64,000 nt of DNA from Rotaria macrura (GCA_900239685.1 OENT01000076.1:176739-240738), one strand, 5' to 3'; positions 1 through 22,639 are shown, counted from the first letter of the stretch. Translations and numbers: made by a program. Notes: generated from the sequence alone by a model not told the origin.

Positions 1-3000
1 ATAATTGAAACTTGAACCTAAAGATTTTCTACTTGTAAAAAAACGTAGGTATTCATCAATTGTCGTACATTTTAGAAATTTGATATTTTCAGAAACAAAA
101 TAGACGCATCTATGTAGGTTTTCGATGCAAAATATAGTTGATCATCAAGACCTTCACTAGGTAAGAAATTTCAATTCTAAAGTGTTAGACATTTCGAAAT
201 ATGATTTTGCCATTCAAATACATGATCGTGTTAAAATGTCGTCATTCGATATTGTACAATGTTATTTATTCACACAGTAACAACGTTTACTTTTATCTTT
301 TAATTGTGTCTTAAGAACATATTTTTTCGAAAATTTTTCATCGAGCCCATAGATGAAACTATTCTGCAGAAATTAAGAATATATAGCAAATGAATAACAA
401 TCTCTCAAGTGGCAAGCGTTGATTGAATTGATATTCTTCGTACAATAGTAATGTCTCAGTCCTATTATTAGATATCTGAAAGAGCAAGGACTCTTGGGCC
501 TTTCCTTCTGACATTAGATCTATTTTAATACATTTTTCATGTTTATACAAAGTATATTGTTAGAGACATCTAACGATCGAATGTCTAAATGACATTTTCT
601 TCATGTGCATATCTAATGATCAATAGAAGATCTGAAAAGAATCAACCAAAATAAATGACTTTTTTCTCGAAGTATTGATTTTTTTCAAACACTACTCATA
701 TGTCAAAAGAAGGTCACCGAGATCAAGTTGTTGAAGAAATTTCATCTCACGAAACAGAAGTATGGATTTAAGCCCCAAATCAATCGTTCAACGTGTCCAC
801 TGGCATGTTTTCTTTTTAATACTCAAAAGATATTACAACAGTCATATCATACATGACATTGATGGTCAACGCATTAACTTTCATCTCGACTGGAAATTAT
901 TCTGCGAAGATCAATTTTAAAATTCAAGTGCACATGAATACAACACACAAGTGTTACACATTATAATGATTGCTTCTTCGTATTGTCCATGCCTCGTCTC
1001 TTTAAATAAAAAATAAATAAAACTACTTAATATCATTGAAGTACATTCAATATCTTGCAAGTGAAACTGAATAAGTTTTTAAATGTCAGGTAACATTTTA
1101 CATGACATTTCAAGACATGAATACTCTAATCAATACGTGACGAAGAGTAGCGAATGACAAACAAAATTGAATTTTTTATTCTACAATGTTGAATATGTCG
1201 TCTTTTTAATGAACAATTTTTATACTAATTTGAAATCAGTTTCATGTATCATCGGATAAATTAAGCGTAAGTCTTATACCTACATTTCATACTATGAAAA
1301 CGACAACGAGTTAAGTGTAACTAAAAATGAATTTTATTCATTGGTTAAAACTCAAACTATGTTAATAGTTTAGTGGACATTTATTATGAGAGGTCTAATC
1401 GAGTCTAAACATGAATATAACAACTAAAACGTTTTCAGAACTTTGATACTAAACTAGATCTATTTGATATCGTCGATTCTATCAAAAGTATCTCTGAAAT
1501 AAACAATGGCTAGTCTGGATATATTAAAAATCAAACAATGAAGTAATAAAGAAAATCTTTTTCTTTTATTTTCATGTAGTGTAGATCGTATTTTAGAAGA
1601 GTAAGATTAATTAGCCTTTATCTGACACACAAAATTATTTCGTAGATAATGCTACAAAAATGTTTGTTTTTCTTTTCTAGGGCAAACACTACTAATGATT
1701 CACAGCATTGTTTCGTATTTTACGAATTCAGTACATCTTAAAATAGATTCAAGACTTCGAGAAATAGTTGAAATGAAGTGAATGTTCAAATTAAGACATT
1801 ACATTTTGAATTAACCTTCAAAGAAGATTACGCAAAAAAAAATTCACTTGCTCATACCTTTGTATTGAATACATGAACAGATGAAAAACGTAATTGTCGA
1901 TTAACTATAACATCTGTAAGTGATTGTTGACAACATGCCGATTGAGCCACAAGATTTTTTTTATCTTGCCGATACTCATCATGTAAATTCTTTAGTTGTT
2001 TATAAGATAAAATAGCTTAAAATATTATTCAAAAAAAGCACACAATAGCACACTAGTATTCGGAAAATAGTTCAATTTCCTACCATCGGTCTTCTCTTCC
2101 GACATCTCAGTCGTGTGGCGCTTTTTAAATTGAAGTCTATGAGCACAGCATAGATAAACCAAGAAAATTGTTGACCTGATTTTCTATTCGTTAAGGTAGT
2201 GGACGAATCATGAAGTAGTAATCGCTATTGTCTATTGATTTGCTATATAGTTGCACGTATCAGATTTGACATTTCGAGAAGTTGATTATGGAAAGAATGT
2301 TTGCAATAGTCATGATAAATTATTTTTTTCTTCTCCTTCAATAAAAACAGAAGCTTCATCATTTTTTGTTTTAATAATATTGGGGCTTTTTTTTCTCGTT
2401 GTTCATACAACATAGTGCGTTACTAGCAGAGAAAAATGAATAAATAAATACGAGGTCATCAGTAAAAAGATGGTAGGAAAAAAAGCAATATCAATTCTTC
2501 TTTATTTATTTGCATTTTTTTCGTATGGTACATCGAACGTCGTAAATACTGTCGAGTTTTTGTCATTGTTGACCGTTAGGTCTATCTTTTTTTTTCTGTT
2601 CTTTTGTTCATTCTTTTTTCAGTCTCGAAAACGAAACACATCGATCGTTTCAAATTTCGGCTCTATCCGTCTCTACGCAGACAGACAGACAGAACGAAAA
2701 CGATGAACACTACACGTAGAGCATTGGTTAGGGTGGAGAAGAAAAAGAAAAAAAAGAAAACGACGCGCGTACTTAGAGGTTCATCGTTTACTTTCGTCTG
2801 ACCATTAGTATTACTACAACAGCGTACACCAATTTAATCGGACTGAATATTCGTGTTGTTCGTTCGTTCTTTCGTTCGTTGACGTCGTCGTCATCGTCTT
2901 TTTTTCTTTTTAATATGATGATATTCTGTCCTTGTTATACAGTCTTTAATGCATATAGATAATGGCATATGTTTCTTTTATTATTGCAGCTACGATTCTG

Positions 3001-3725
3001 AAGAAAGAGAAGAAGAAGAAAGAAGTATAAAAACAACTCGTCTTTTTCTATCGACGAGAGTTATTAATCTCGTATTGTGTTAGTAACAACATCAAGATTT
3101 GTCGACGCATTTATTTTTTTATATGTATATCTCCTTGCTTTCTTCCGCCCAAACGAAACTAACTATGTCAACGAATTCGGTCGAACGTGTATAAATGTAT
3201 GTTTAACGAACATGCTATTCGATAGATTTAATTTGTGTTTCGTAAATAGACAGTCTTAGCTGTGATACGAATCAGCTGCTTATGTGTTAAGAAAAGAACC
3301 TTTATACATCTATTTAATAATGAACCTTGCAGGACGAGGTTCATCAAAATTGATTGATGACAATCGTCGTAGGCACGAGAGAACTACTACTATATGTTCT
3401 CTATTCAATACACACACAGCCACCACCACCACCAGAGCTCGGTTACGTAAACAGTATTGACGCTCGAAAAAGAACGTTCGCTGTGTATGGATGAGGCAAG
3501 ATTGATCGGGAGTGACGACGACCTTTTTCTTCTTTTTACTTTTTTTTCTATCGTATATCCTAATAAGAATTTCTCTTTTGTCTTCGTTTTTCTTCGTCTT
3601 TTTTTTTCTAGATAATATTTTGTTTTTTCATAACAGCTTTTTCTTGTCTTTGTAGATCTTTCTGTATATATGCTGTCGTCGATAAATAATAACTATTATA
3701 ATCAGTATGCACGGTAACATTGAAC
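1..3725. other. Gene-poor upstream region of the kinase gene
   Basis: No open frame here looks coding. The first 2.3 kb is ordinary AT-rich DNA. From about 2330 to 3700 it becomes strikingly T- and TTTC-rich on the + strand with A-rich islands (2740-2762, 3000-3028), and there is a short CAC/ACC run near 3420. This could be 5' UTR or proximal promoter of the kinase gene starting at 3726. I see no clear TATA box or other defined core element, so the transcription start is unknown. Confidence 0.6.
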
Positions 3726-13152
<9,427 letters not shown>

Positions 13153-13898
13153 GCGTCATATCTTTCTTAATCTTTGTCTATCTCAATAAAGACACAAAAC
13201 AAAAAGAAATCAACGGCATTTCCCTACGATACTAACAAATATCAATTTCGAGCTTGTACGAATTAATTCTCTCTATTTCTGTTTAAGTGTTGTTGTTCTA
13301 ATTCTATTTATTTATATTTGTCTATATGAAACAATCGTTCACGGAGTTCTGTTTTTTTTTTCGTTTGTTTTTTCTTGTTCTTTTTTTTTATTTTTTTTTC
13401 TCTTGTTTGTGCTCTTAAAAATCAAATCCATACTACTCCGTCGACATAACATTTATTCTTTACTCACAATTATATGTATATATATATATGAAACAATAAT
13501 AATGATGATGATGATAATAATAATAATAATAATAATAATTATGAAAAGCATCCTATTTTGGTTTTTCTTCGTTATTATTTAAATTCTTGCTCTCTAGGAC
13601 TGTTTATGTGTGTTTGTTTGTTTATAGTCGTTTTTTTTCTTCTTCGTCATATTCGATTTTCTATTGCGCGTTAGCTAAGGCAATTTTTGTGTTATAAACA
13701 AAGCATAAAAATCCATAATGCGTGTGTGAAACAAAAACAAAACAAGAAACAATACAGAATCATAAGGAATTCGATTTCTTTTCTTGGATTTTAACTCGCA
13801 TGTGAAAAATAACAAGCATTAATTTTTAATTTACTAAATAAGAGAAAAACAAAATTACTCGTAGAAATTTTTACTTGTTAGATAATTATTTTTTAGAT
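13153..13898. other. Intergenic region with AT and AAT/ATG microsatellites
   Basis: Holds the kinase 3' UTR with its AATAAA (13185-13190). From 13320 to 13400 it is T-rich. A compound microsatellite lies at about 13471-13540: a TA run, then ATG repeats, then AAT repeats. No coding signal. Confidence 0.7.
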
Positions 13899-14276
13899 AT
13901 GGCATTTCTAATTCTTAAACAAATCAATGAAAATATACGTCGGCGAATCCGGCGAGCATTTTTAGCTGATCCAGAGAAAACGCCAAAACGTATTGCTTTT
14001 GTAATGGCATCTGCTGTATTTGTTTCGATTCTTATAACATATAATGTTTTATTTGAAAGAAAGAAAGAACAAGAAGGTTGCTTGGTTTTGTTTTTCTCTT
14101 CTGTTCATAATATTGATGTTTTTCTTTTTATTATTTTTCTAGGTGTTCAACCTGTTTCAGCAATAGATTTATTTCGTGAACGAAATGCTAAAAAAAGACT
14201 TGAGCATCTAGAGTTGCAAAGAAGTATTGCAAAAACACGAGATAGTATGAAAACAACGAAAGTTGATGATCTTTAG
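13899..14276 (+). CDS. Small single-pass membrane protein, 103 aa, one intron
   Basis: Start ATG at 13899, just 3 bases after a TTTTTTAG. Exons 13899-14076 and 14143-14276; the 66-bp intron is GT-AG with a U-rich 3' end. The protein starts with a basic amphipathic stretch (NENIRRRIRRAF), then one hydrophobic helix (IAFVMASAVFVSILITYNVLF, about residues 28-48), then a charged, probably helical tail (LFRERNAKKRLEHLELQRS). I do not recognise the family; the layout resembles small mitochondrial or ER membrane proteins, which is only an impression. The intron is a multiple of three with no stop, so unspliced RNA would encode 22 extra, mostly hydrophobic residues. An AATAAA at 14371-14376 marks the likely 3' end. 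Reality as a gene is well supported by start context, intron and poly(A) signal. Confidence 0.75.
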   Translation: MAFLILKQINENIRRRIRRAFLADPEKTPKRIAFVMASAVFVSILITYNVLFERKKEQEGCLVLFFSSVHNIDVFLFIIFLGVQPVSAIDLFRERNAKKRLEHLELQRSIAKTRDSMKTTKVDDL

Positions 14277-16748
14277 TGTGGCTATGTTGTTGTTATTGTT
14301 TTTTATTCTCTATAGGAAATAGAATGATTTATTCTATTGTGCTCGTCGTTTGTGTTTTTAGTATGATTTGAATAAAAGAAATTATCACAGTATGGACTAA
14401 GTCGAATAAAGACGAAATTGATTTATATTGTATAAATAAATCAAGACAATAATATGACATCTCATTTGGAAAAAATTAGTTTCGTTCGAACAAAGTCTTT
14501 TTAAATAATAATATAACTATTTCGCACAATAGATTTCAACAGGAACACATATGTAATTGTTTCTATAGTAAAAGTACATTAGGTTTCTATTTTCTGTATG
14601 TTTAATATACCATCTACAGTATCTCCATGACATAAGAATAAATATTATAGGTGATGTGCATATGATATTTGAAAAAGAAAGCAATAAGACTTGTACCGTT
14701 GTCTTACATTAATGTCTCCTAATTCAAATTGAATGAAAATGGATAATTTATGTCTGTCATACATGTCTGCATTACATCATAAGTATATTCGTTTGTGACT
14801 ATTAATTAAAGATCTCCAACTTAAAATATCTACAAAAACTAAACTTTGTAAAACGTGTGTAGTATTTACGAACGATAAGATAATTAAAAACTATGAACAT
14901 TTCTTCGAACAATGTTTTGCTTCATTCTCATATTTCAAGTGGTACGATTCCAATCGTGAAAATATCTTTTTGTATCAAAGTTATTTAAAATTGATGAGTT
15001 CTGATGAACGATATGCTTTTGAATATGACAGATGCTATCAGCTTTTGGTCGATTGATACCTTATCTATCTCTATGGTTTAGCAGTATACCGCCACAATTC
15101 TCTCAGAATTATGAAAAAAACTAAATTTTAAATTTCGACTTGAAAGCGTACACTTATCTAAATTTTGATAAACGTACATTATTGTGAAAGTTTTGAGCAT
15201 CATGGTTTTACCTGTGATTCAAAAGTACATGTCGAATATCTTGATTTCTTTTAAGGATTAGTATGACAAACTTGTTGTATCATAGTCATATTTCAAAAAA
15301 AGAACATATACGGATTCACTTATACGATAAAATTTCAATTCGAAAAACAGTTGTCCTAGTATTCTTGACAGTTATCGATTAGAAACTAGGTGGAATACAT
15401 AGTATCAAAGAGGGATGTCATGGATTGGCCTAGTCTTGATTCACAATATTTCGATCATTTTTATTCAATCTAGAGAAATGTATTTGCATAGAAATGATGA
15501 TGAGATCTAAAATAAATCCTAAGAATCCACATTTTTTTATCATTTCATTGTCTACTAGCACTTGCTTACATCAAATGTCTTGAATTCGTTTGTTTGCAAA
15601 GTTGTTTAAAACTTATTGAATAATGATCTTCATAGTTAACCACACCGAACAATACGAGTTATAAAACTCAGTGACATGTATGTACAATATTCAAATAATT
15701 GACGATCATTCTATAAAATTAGTACGACTTATTTTCTCGAATAGCAACCTCATAGCTATTAAAATTTTTATATTGGTGATACTAGACAAATGAATGAAAA
15801 CAAGTATAAGAATATAACGAGGACGTTCTTTATTAATGACTCGTATACATAATCATTTTAAAAGAACAATGATTGAATATTGAAAAATTTTCTATCTTAC
15901 TTTTTACGCTGGTTGAATGACTAATCAATGATCAATGAGAGAAATACATATCTATTCGTGCTCGATTAAACAATGTGTACTCAAAGATTAATTATGAATA
16001 AATTTTTATCAAGAACACACTTTACAAATGACACGTTGGTGTATCGAAGATTCTATGTACTACGATGATAAAACAAGAAAGCAATAAATGTAGTGATGTT
16101 TAAGTGTTATTAATTGAAGTCAATCATTTATTAATTCATTGTTGTACTATTATACGTATTAGAATGATATTCATAGAGATGTGTTTTTTTTTCCTTATGT
16201 TGAATATCTTAATTTAATCTTTTCTCTCGTAGTAAATACTTGACTACGAAAACTAGTGCAAGACTCTTTTAGTTGAAATATATAATCTACTACCGAAGTT
16301 TATTAGTATGAGTACAAATGTACAATCTTCGTTGTTTTCATTGTGTGTTATTTTCTTCTTTATAGTTCTTTGAGACCACCTAGTTACATTGTATAATTTA
16401 ACTAGTGTATTTTCAATAATTTTTATTTAACAGAATTCAAAAACAATTCTTCTTCTTTCTTTTTTTCTTCTTGGCAAAACAGCAAACGATGAGTACGAAA
16501 GAAAAATTGTCAACAATGATATCAATGCTTTTTATTCTTTTCTTTTTATTTATGACGATAAATCCTTACTTTTTTTTAAAATTTCTTCTCTACAAAGAAG
16601 AAGTGACAAACACGAAAAAGTAACTTTTTTATCAAAAGATTCCATTAGCAAACATAGAACAGAAAAAAGAGAATCGACGACAATTGAAAAGACGAACCAG
16701 TTTTGAATTTATTCCAAAGACGACATTGATTTTGTTGGACGTTATCTA
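14277..16748. other. Intergenic, no features seen
   Basis: About 2.5 kb of AT-rich DNA with no coding frame of note. The final 300 bp before the EF-hand gene is T-rich (16430-16620) and may be its 5' flank. Confidence 0.6.
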
Positions 16749-17264
16749 ATGGCTGCACTGACATCGAGTCAAGAACGAGAGTTACGTGATGCATTCGACC
16801 TTTTCGATACTGGTACGTAGTCTAATGAAAATCGAATCATACGCAAAAAACAACAAAACGTTTTGTTTTTACTCTTCTAATTTTAAGACCATTCTGGAAA
16901 AATCTCTAGAAGTGAACTAAAAAATGTTTTATCAGCATTGAATATAAAAGCAACTAGTGAAGAATTAGGAAAATTATTTAAACAAATGGATACTGACAAT
17001 AGCAACGGCATTGATTTTAATGAATTCAAGAATGTTATGGGTCGAGCATTCTTTAAAAAGCATTCGAAAAATGATTTATTAGATGCATTTAAAAAATTTG
17101 ATACCGATGGTAGTGGTTTTATAACACGGAAAGAATTAAACCATGTTTTATCACGTCTAGGAAAAAAATTGACTGCAAAAGAACTTGATTCGATGATTTC
17201 ATCCATAGATAAAAATGAAGATGGAAAAATTTCATTTGATGAATTCTGTACATTATTTGATTAA
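16749..17264 (+). CDS. Calmodulin-like protein with four EF-hands, 146 aa
   Basis: Two exons, 16749-16812 and 16888-17264 (intron 75 bp, phase 1). The first exon alone gives MAALTSSQERELRDAFDLFD, and the splice completes the first calcium loop. All four 12-residue loops are canonical: D20-E31 (DTDHSGKISRSE), D56-E67 (DTDNSNGIDFNE), D93-E104 (DTDGSGFITRKE), D129-E140 (DKNEDGKISFDE). Every loop has acidic positions 1 and 12; loop 2 has Asn instead of Gly at position 6. At 146 aa it is close to calmodulin (149 aa) but too diverged in the helices to be calmodulin itself. It may be a calmodulin-like or troponin C-like calcium sensor; a centrin is less likely because the usual N-terminal extension is missing. 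AATAAA at 17518-17523. Confidence 0.92.
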
Positions 17265-18984
17265 AGACAAGAAGAACAAATAATCCTCATTTGTAGTGAT
17301 TTTAAAATGGTATCCTTTCAGTTATTTTCATTGAATCAACTGATTGAATGTGCTAACCCTTTTCCGATTGCATTTCTATCTAACATGTCGAAGACATAGA
17401 GTGATATTTTAAGAGTCATTTTTCTATCATCATACTTTGCTAATCATTTTGAATTTTTGATATATTATGAAAGAATGAGACGAGTCGCACCTCACTAAAA
17501 ACTCGTGTGCGATTGCGAATAAATGTCAATTTTTTTTCTTTGTGCACACCGGATTGTAATCGAAACGAATTTCTCTCTTGTTTTGTACGTCTTCGCATTG
17601 AAATACTTGATTATACCATTGATATGCAAATAGGAATCTAACTAGGATTATTAACGATAAAGGCAAAAGTACAAACTATTTATGGAAGTGAAGATTACAA
17701 AGGGTGCTCGTTGGTATACTTGTTAAAGCAATTCTTTTAACTTGCCCTGATTTCATTGCTTTCTAAATTCAAATTCTCTAAAGCCAATACACATTCTGCA
17801 TCGCTTCTACACTATTGACAATCGAAATATTCCTTATTCTACAGTTTAGAAAATCTCTCACGTGCGCATTTCTTCACTCTTTCTCATTTGATTGATTCCT
17901 TCATAAGACTTTGATGACCCAACGAAGAGGGCAAAAAAGAACGTTGCTACCTTTTGTTAATGCACTTAATCAAGAAAACATTTTTTCACATCCTTCAAGT
18001 TTGTCGATGCCATTCTTATTCGTATTTATTTATTTATTTATTTATTGGCAATTAAATATTTGCTCTAAGTACATCTATGAATTCCATGTTGAACGAATAA
18101 TTAATCTATAGTCATTTCGATTCGTAGGAACGTACTTCTGGTTTCTGTGAATATAAACGTTTGCATTCATTATCGGTTGTCATAGAGAAGTTTAGACATA
18201 TTCTTAATGGTCACTGTGGCTGGAAGGTAAATTTCATTTGTCAAGAAAGTTAAGTTCTAATCGAATGTAAGTTAAATAGAAAGACAAGAAAATGAAATCA
18301 GTTTTTCTCATATGATCCTTAGCTATACAATTGAATTTCATTTTTTCTTTTTGGTAACAAACATATCATAGAATACCATATCACTCGAATACATGATAGT
18401 TCTTATACAAGCAGTAAATGGATGGTGTCGTAACATATGTACATCCATGGATGTAATTCTACAATGCAGATCATAAAACGCATAGATTCAGACCATATAA
18501 AAGACGTTAATAGTGCTTCATGGTTAATAAATGTGCTTGAGTGATGCCATTAAAATTTCGTGCAACATGAAACTATAAATAATCCTTAACATCAGGCCTG
18601 TGTACGATAAATATCTACGTTGGCAAATATCTAATTTTATAGTATAGTAACGGATATATATCTTGTGATAAAATTATTAGTACTGCAACTTTTCGAACTT
18701 CGAATACTAGACAGTCTGTTTAAACCTTCTTTCAGTAGTATGCTGAGTAAGAATTTTCGTATCACTTTTAAACAAAAAATAAATCAAACGATTATCGCGA
18801 ACATTGATCTTTGTATTATCAATTCATTGTGTCGTTCATACGTTAGGATCTAAAGTATTATCTGTAATTCATTCACGTACATTCATAATAGTTCTAACTG
18901 CTAATTCTTTATCGATCAACTTGAGCATATTTAGAACAATGAGAGCGATGGCAATGAATAATGAATTAAGTTACCAAGGTGATT
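17265..18984. other. Intergenic, no gene seen
   Basis: Contains the 3' UTR of the EF-hand gene to about 17540 and a TTTA tetranucleotide run near 18023-18046. No convincing coding frame. Confidence 0.6.
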
Positions 18985-19165
18985 GAATCCGATGCCGTAT
19001 CCTGCCATTGAACACAAATCCGATGGGATTCCGGGTTGAGGAAAGAGAGTCGGATCCTAAGTGTCAGATTCCGACGAAATATACATAATATCCGATGGTC
19101 GGTTCCAATAATCAATTCCTACCGTCGGATTCCAATCCAGTTCTAGTAGGATCCGACAAGATCTT
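18985..19165. repeat. GC-richer patch built of TCCGAT/TCGGAT words
   Basis: Within AT-rich DNA, about 180 bp carry about ten degenerate copies of TCCGA or its complement TCGGA (e.g. AATCCGATG, GATTCCGACG, GTCGGATTCC, GGATCCGAC). The spacing is irregular, so it is not a simple tandem satellite. Left and right halves are roughly complementary in content, as in a decayed foldback element. No transposase. Same style as the patches at 31.6-34.8 kb. Confidence 0.55.
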
Positions 19166-19451
19166 TAGAAGTATCATGCAAAATTCAAATTCCCTATAAT
19201 GAAAGCAGCGTTATACACACGACGGGATCTCTTCGTTTTTTTTGCATCATTGTGCCTGCATGTGTTAATCTTCCAGTTTCCCAAATTGTCAAATCAAATT
19301 CGATTCCACAATCGTCCGATACGATTTCAAGTGTGGAGAATGCAGACAATTATATATTTTCTTGGTCTCACACACGTCCGACGAGAAAAGAATGAATAGA
19401 GTGAATTTTATTTTCTATGTTATTCGCTGACGGTCACGCATAAAGGTTCTG

Positions 19452-19459
19452 TATATATA
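19452..19459 (+). promoter_or_regulatory. TATA-like box
   Basis: TATATATA about 61 bp upstream of the ATG at 19520. The spacing would fit a short-leader transcript of the small gene that follows. Such words are common in AT-rich DNA, so support is weak. Confidence 0.3.
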
Positions 19460-19519
19460 CGTCAATCTTTTTCGTCACTCTCATATAATCGTCAATCGTT
19501 GAAATAGTTGGAACGAAGA

Positions 19520-19728
19520 ATGGCCGAGCAAGAAGTGCATATTTCAAATTCATATTTTTATCTAGACTAATATTAACGTATTTTTTCTTTTTGCTAGGAT
19601 GATGATATTCTTAAAAGTATTGATGAACTCAATATACAATTACAACAAAAAAAATTTCAATGACCAACTACTTCATTGCAACGGGAGAACTCAAAGAAAA
19701 ACTCATAAAACGTGTACATCAACCATAG
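19520..19728 (+). pseudogene. Tiny two-exon gene, apparently frameshifted at an A-run
   Basis: ATG at 19520 gives MAEQE, then a GT-AG intron (19535-19597) into DDDILKSIDELNIQLQQKK. This stops at 19661-19663 after a run of eight A. In the next frame a coding-like stretch continues (MTNYFIATGELKEKLIKRV) to a TAG at 19726-19728. One extra A in the run would join the two into a roughly 49-residue helical protein. So this is either a 26-aa micro-protein, a pseudogene, or a gene with a homopolymer sequencing error. Family not recognised. AATAAA occurs near 19838. Confidence 0.35.
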
Positions 19729-20307
19729 GACATGGAGCTGCATGACTTTCGTTACTTTGTTTTTGATTTATTCATATAAGACTACAGTTAACTGATAATG
19801 TTTTTGTTCATTATTATCGACGTCTTATTGAAAATTGAAATAAAAGTACTAGTGAATTATCTTGATATTAAGAACGATCATTTTCAAACAATATTTTATT
19901 TTGTCAAAATGTTCATTTAAAAGAGAACCTTTCTAACCATAGGTATCTGTCATACGAGTTTCATTTTCATGTGGATTTATGGTTGCATAGTAACTTTGTG
20001 ATTCCACTCAGATTCCACCAGTTGTGCAATAACTTCTTTTTCGTTGACTAACTTGAATAATATATTTCACAAATGTCATATGTATGGGCACGATTAACGA
20101 TTTGAATATTGCGGCAAAGATTCACATAACATGAACTAGCAAATATGATAGGAAAGTAAAACGTTGAAACATAGACCAAAACAACTACTTTCACAGTTAT
20201 GGATGGATTTTAATCAAATAATAACTAGTTATTTATTTAAGTATGGGAAAAAATGCAAGAAAATATGAAAAATGAAATTCAAGAAAAGAAATCAAACTAC
20301 ACGAATA
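19729..20307. other. Intergenic between two opposed genes
   Basis: No coding signal. A minus-strand AATAAA (TTTATT at 20232-20237) lies just beyond the stop of the coiled-coil locus and could serve as its poly(A) signal. Confidence 0.5.
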
Positions 20308-22554
20308 TTATTTTTGTAGTTCAGTCTTTTGTGTTTCAAAACTTTCCATTTGTTTTGCAAAATCTTCTCGTATCGTTGTAAGAATATCATTTATATATTT
20401 TTCATTGGCTTCAATTGTTTCTTGTGGATTTGCTAATGCAGATCTAAAATTTTCCTTATCATGGAAAAGAAATTTTATTTTATCTCTTGTATTGAGTTCA
20501 CTTTGAAGATTTTCATAATCATGTGTAAATCTATCGATAGTTTCATGACGTTGATGTTCACTCATGATTTTTTCTTCTTGTAATCTAAGAAATTCAGATT
20601 GAAGATATTTCAGTTGGCATTCATAAAGAATTGTAGATTGTTGCATAGCCATGTTTTGTTTTTGATCTACAATTGATAGACAGTAAAAGAGAAAAATGAA
20701 TACAAAAATTAAAACTGAACTTCGTTCTTGTAATCCAATTATAAGAATTTCATTATCATATTTTAACTGACTGATAGTATCATTCAATTGTTTTTCATCA
20801 CTGGCTTTCTCATTGTGTAAATTCGTTAATTCATCTCGAAGAGATTTTATTTCATGACAATATTGATCGATGTTCGTTTGATATTCTGTTATTTGTATTT
20901 CATCGTAACCAACACGTTGGTTTGACATAATCTGTAGTGTTTGATCTAAGAGAGTTACAATTAAGTATTAAAAAATTTCAATGAATTATATTAAAGAAAA
21001 AACTAAATAAAACCTTTATTTTGTAATTCCATGAGTTGATTTTTTATCATGTCATACTGTTTTTCATAATCTTGCTTTAATAAATCAACGGTACTATTCG
21101 ATCTGTTATCATGTAAACTTTCTTCTTCTTCTTCTAATTTAGTTAATTCATTTTGAATAGTTTGATTTTCATACTGGGCATTCTGAAGATTTTTTTTCAA
21201 AGATTTGTATTTGTCGTTCTTAATGTACTTCACGTTCACTTCATGTCATTTGTGCTGTATATTCTCGTTGATTTAATTCATTTAATTGATTTTGAACTTT
21301 TTCATAATTTGCTTTTAATTCATCGATTAAGCGTTGTGTTTGATTTTCTTTGACAACATTCTTTTCTTATATTTTTATTACTTCATCACTAAATTTTTGT
21401 GCTTCACGATGAGCTCGATCAATATTATCTTCATATTCTTCTACATGTTGTTCATACCATCGGTCACATTCGTTAAATTCTTTTTTAGCTGTAGAATCTT
21501 TGAATGTAAAATGAAACTAAAATACTTGGTTGAAGAAGATTAGAAAAAAGAACAAACGTGTATACCTCGATTTTATAATTCGGATTTGAGCATTTCATAA
21601 TCTTTTTCGAAATTCGGAATAACATTTTCTTTTTATCGTTTTCATTCAGCTGATAAATTATCGATTTGCTCTTGTTCGGATTTTGTAGGTTGTCATCGAT
21701 TCTAAACATGAGATATTTATAGATTAGATTAAGCATGTCATTGGTATTTTCTATGTAGGATTGTGTTCAATCTAAGTATTTATTCTAAGAAATTGATTGA
21801 AAGAAAAAAACGAATTCGTCCTGCATTTTGATCTTCTTTAGTGATTTGATCAATTTTAATTGATATTCAGCGATTTTTTTGTTTATAAAAGTTATTTATT
21901 TCATAGACTTCAGTAGTTTTACTTTGTTCTACAATGAAAATAGAATGATGAAATTCTTATCAAGAAAATCAAATATTACCTTTTGTTTGTAAGTCAGATA
22001 TTTGAAGTTGAAGTAATGCAATTTGCCTTTCATTTTCTTCATTTTTTTGTTATTGTTTTGATTGTTCGTGTAATAATTGTTTGCTATCATTAATTAATTT
22101 TTTATTAATAGTATCAAGTTCAACAAGTTTTTCGTTTGTTCCTTCATATTCATCGAATGATACTAATTGATAATTATCAGGTATTTTTATTGGATCTCTA
22201 TCTGTCTCAGGATATTGATATTCCTCAAGTTGAAATTGTAAATGTTCTAAACGTTGTCTTAATGTAACTTGTTCTTTAATTAAATTTTCATTATCTTTCT
22301 CTTTAACATCATATTGTTGTTGACAATGAAATATTCTAAAAGTCATCACTTCAAAAAAAGAATTTGCTTTTTCTTACTTTTCGAGCAGCTTGAACTTTTT
22401 CAGCTGTATAAACTGTTTTTGAACATCGAGGACAACTATTTCCTGATATTGACGATCTATTAAATGTACTACCACTGATAACACTTGCTGATGTTTGCCA
22501 ATTCGTAGTTGGTAATGGTTGTCGTTTTATTACAATACTAGGAAGTGACATCAT
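20308..22554 (-). pseudogene. Decaying coiled-coil gene with half a LIM finger at its N-terminus
   Basis: Read from 22554 downwards. The first exon encodes a Ser-rich leader and then CPRCSKTVYTAEKVQAARK, the first zinc-binding half of a LIM domain of the CRP/MLP type, before a GTAAGA donor. What follows is heptad-rich coiled coil in several pieces: 22340-22050 (LRQRLEHLQFQLEEY), 22060-21980, 21730-21560, 21500-21240 (FNECDRWYEQHVEEYEDN, which recalls the Trp-Tyr segment of intermediate-filament rods), 21239-21014 and 20945-20308. Some joins are clean introns (21013-20946). Others need frame changes, and in-frame stops interrupt the 21240-21730 part. The second half of the LIM finger is absent. 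I read it as a pseudogene of a large coiled-coil protein; a live gene with unrecognised introns or assembly errors in A-runs remains possible. Confidence 0.55.
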
Positions 22555-22639
22555 CGTACTTTGTGTCAGAGGTATGCGATCCACGGATTTCAACCGACGG
22601 GGAGCAATTTTTTTATTTCTTCGAGATTGTCGGAGCACG

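Noticed and set aside
16749-17264. Calling the EF-hand gene centrin or true calmodulin
   Set aside because: It lacks the basic N-terminal extension of centrins, and its helices differ from the highly conserved calmodulin sequence; calmodulin-like is the safe call.
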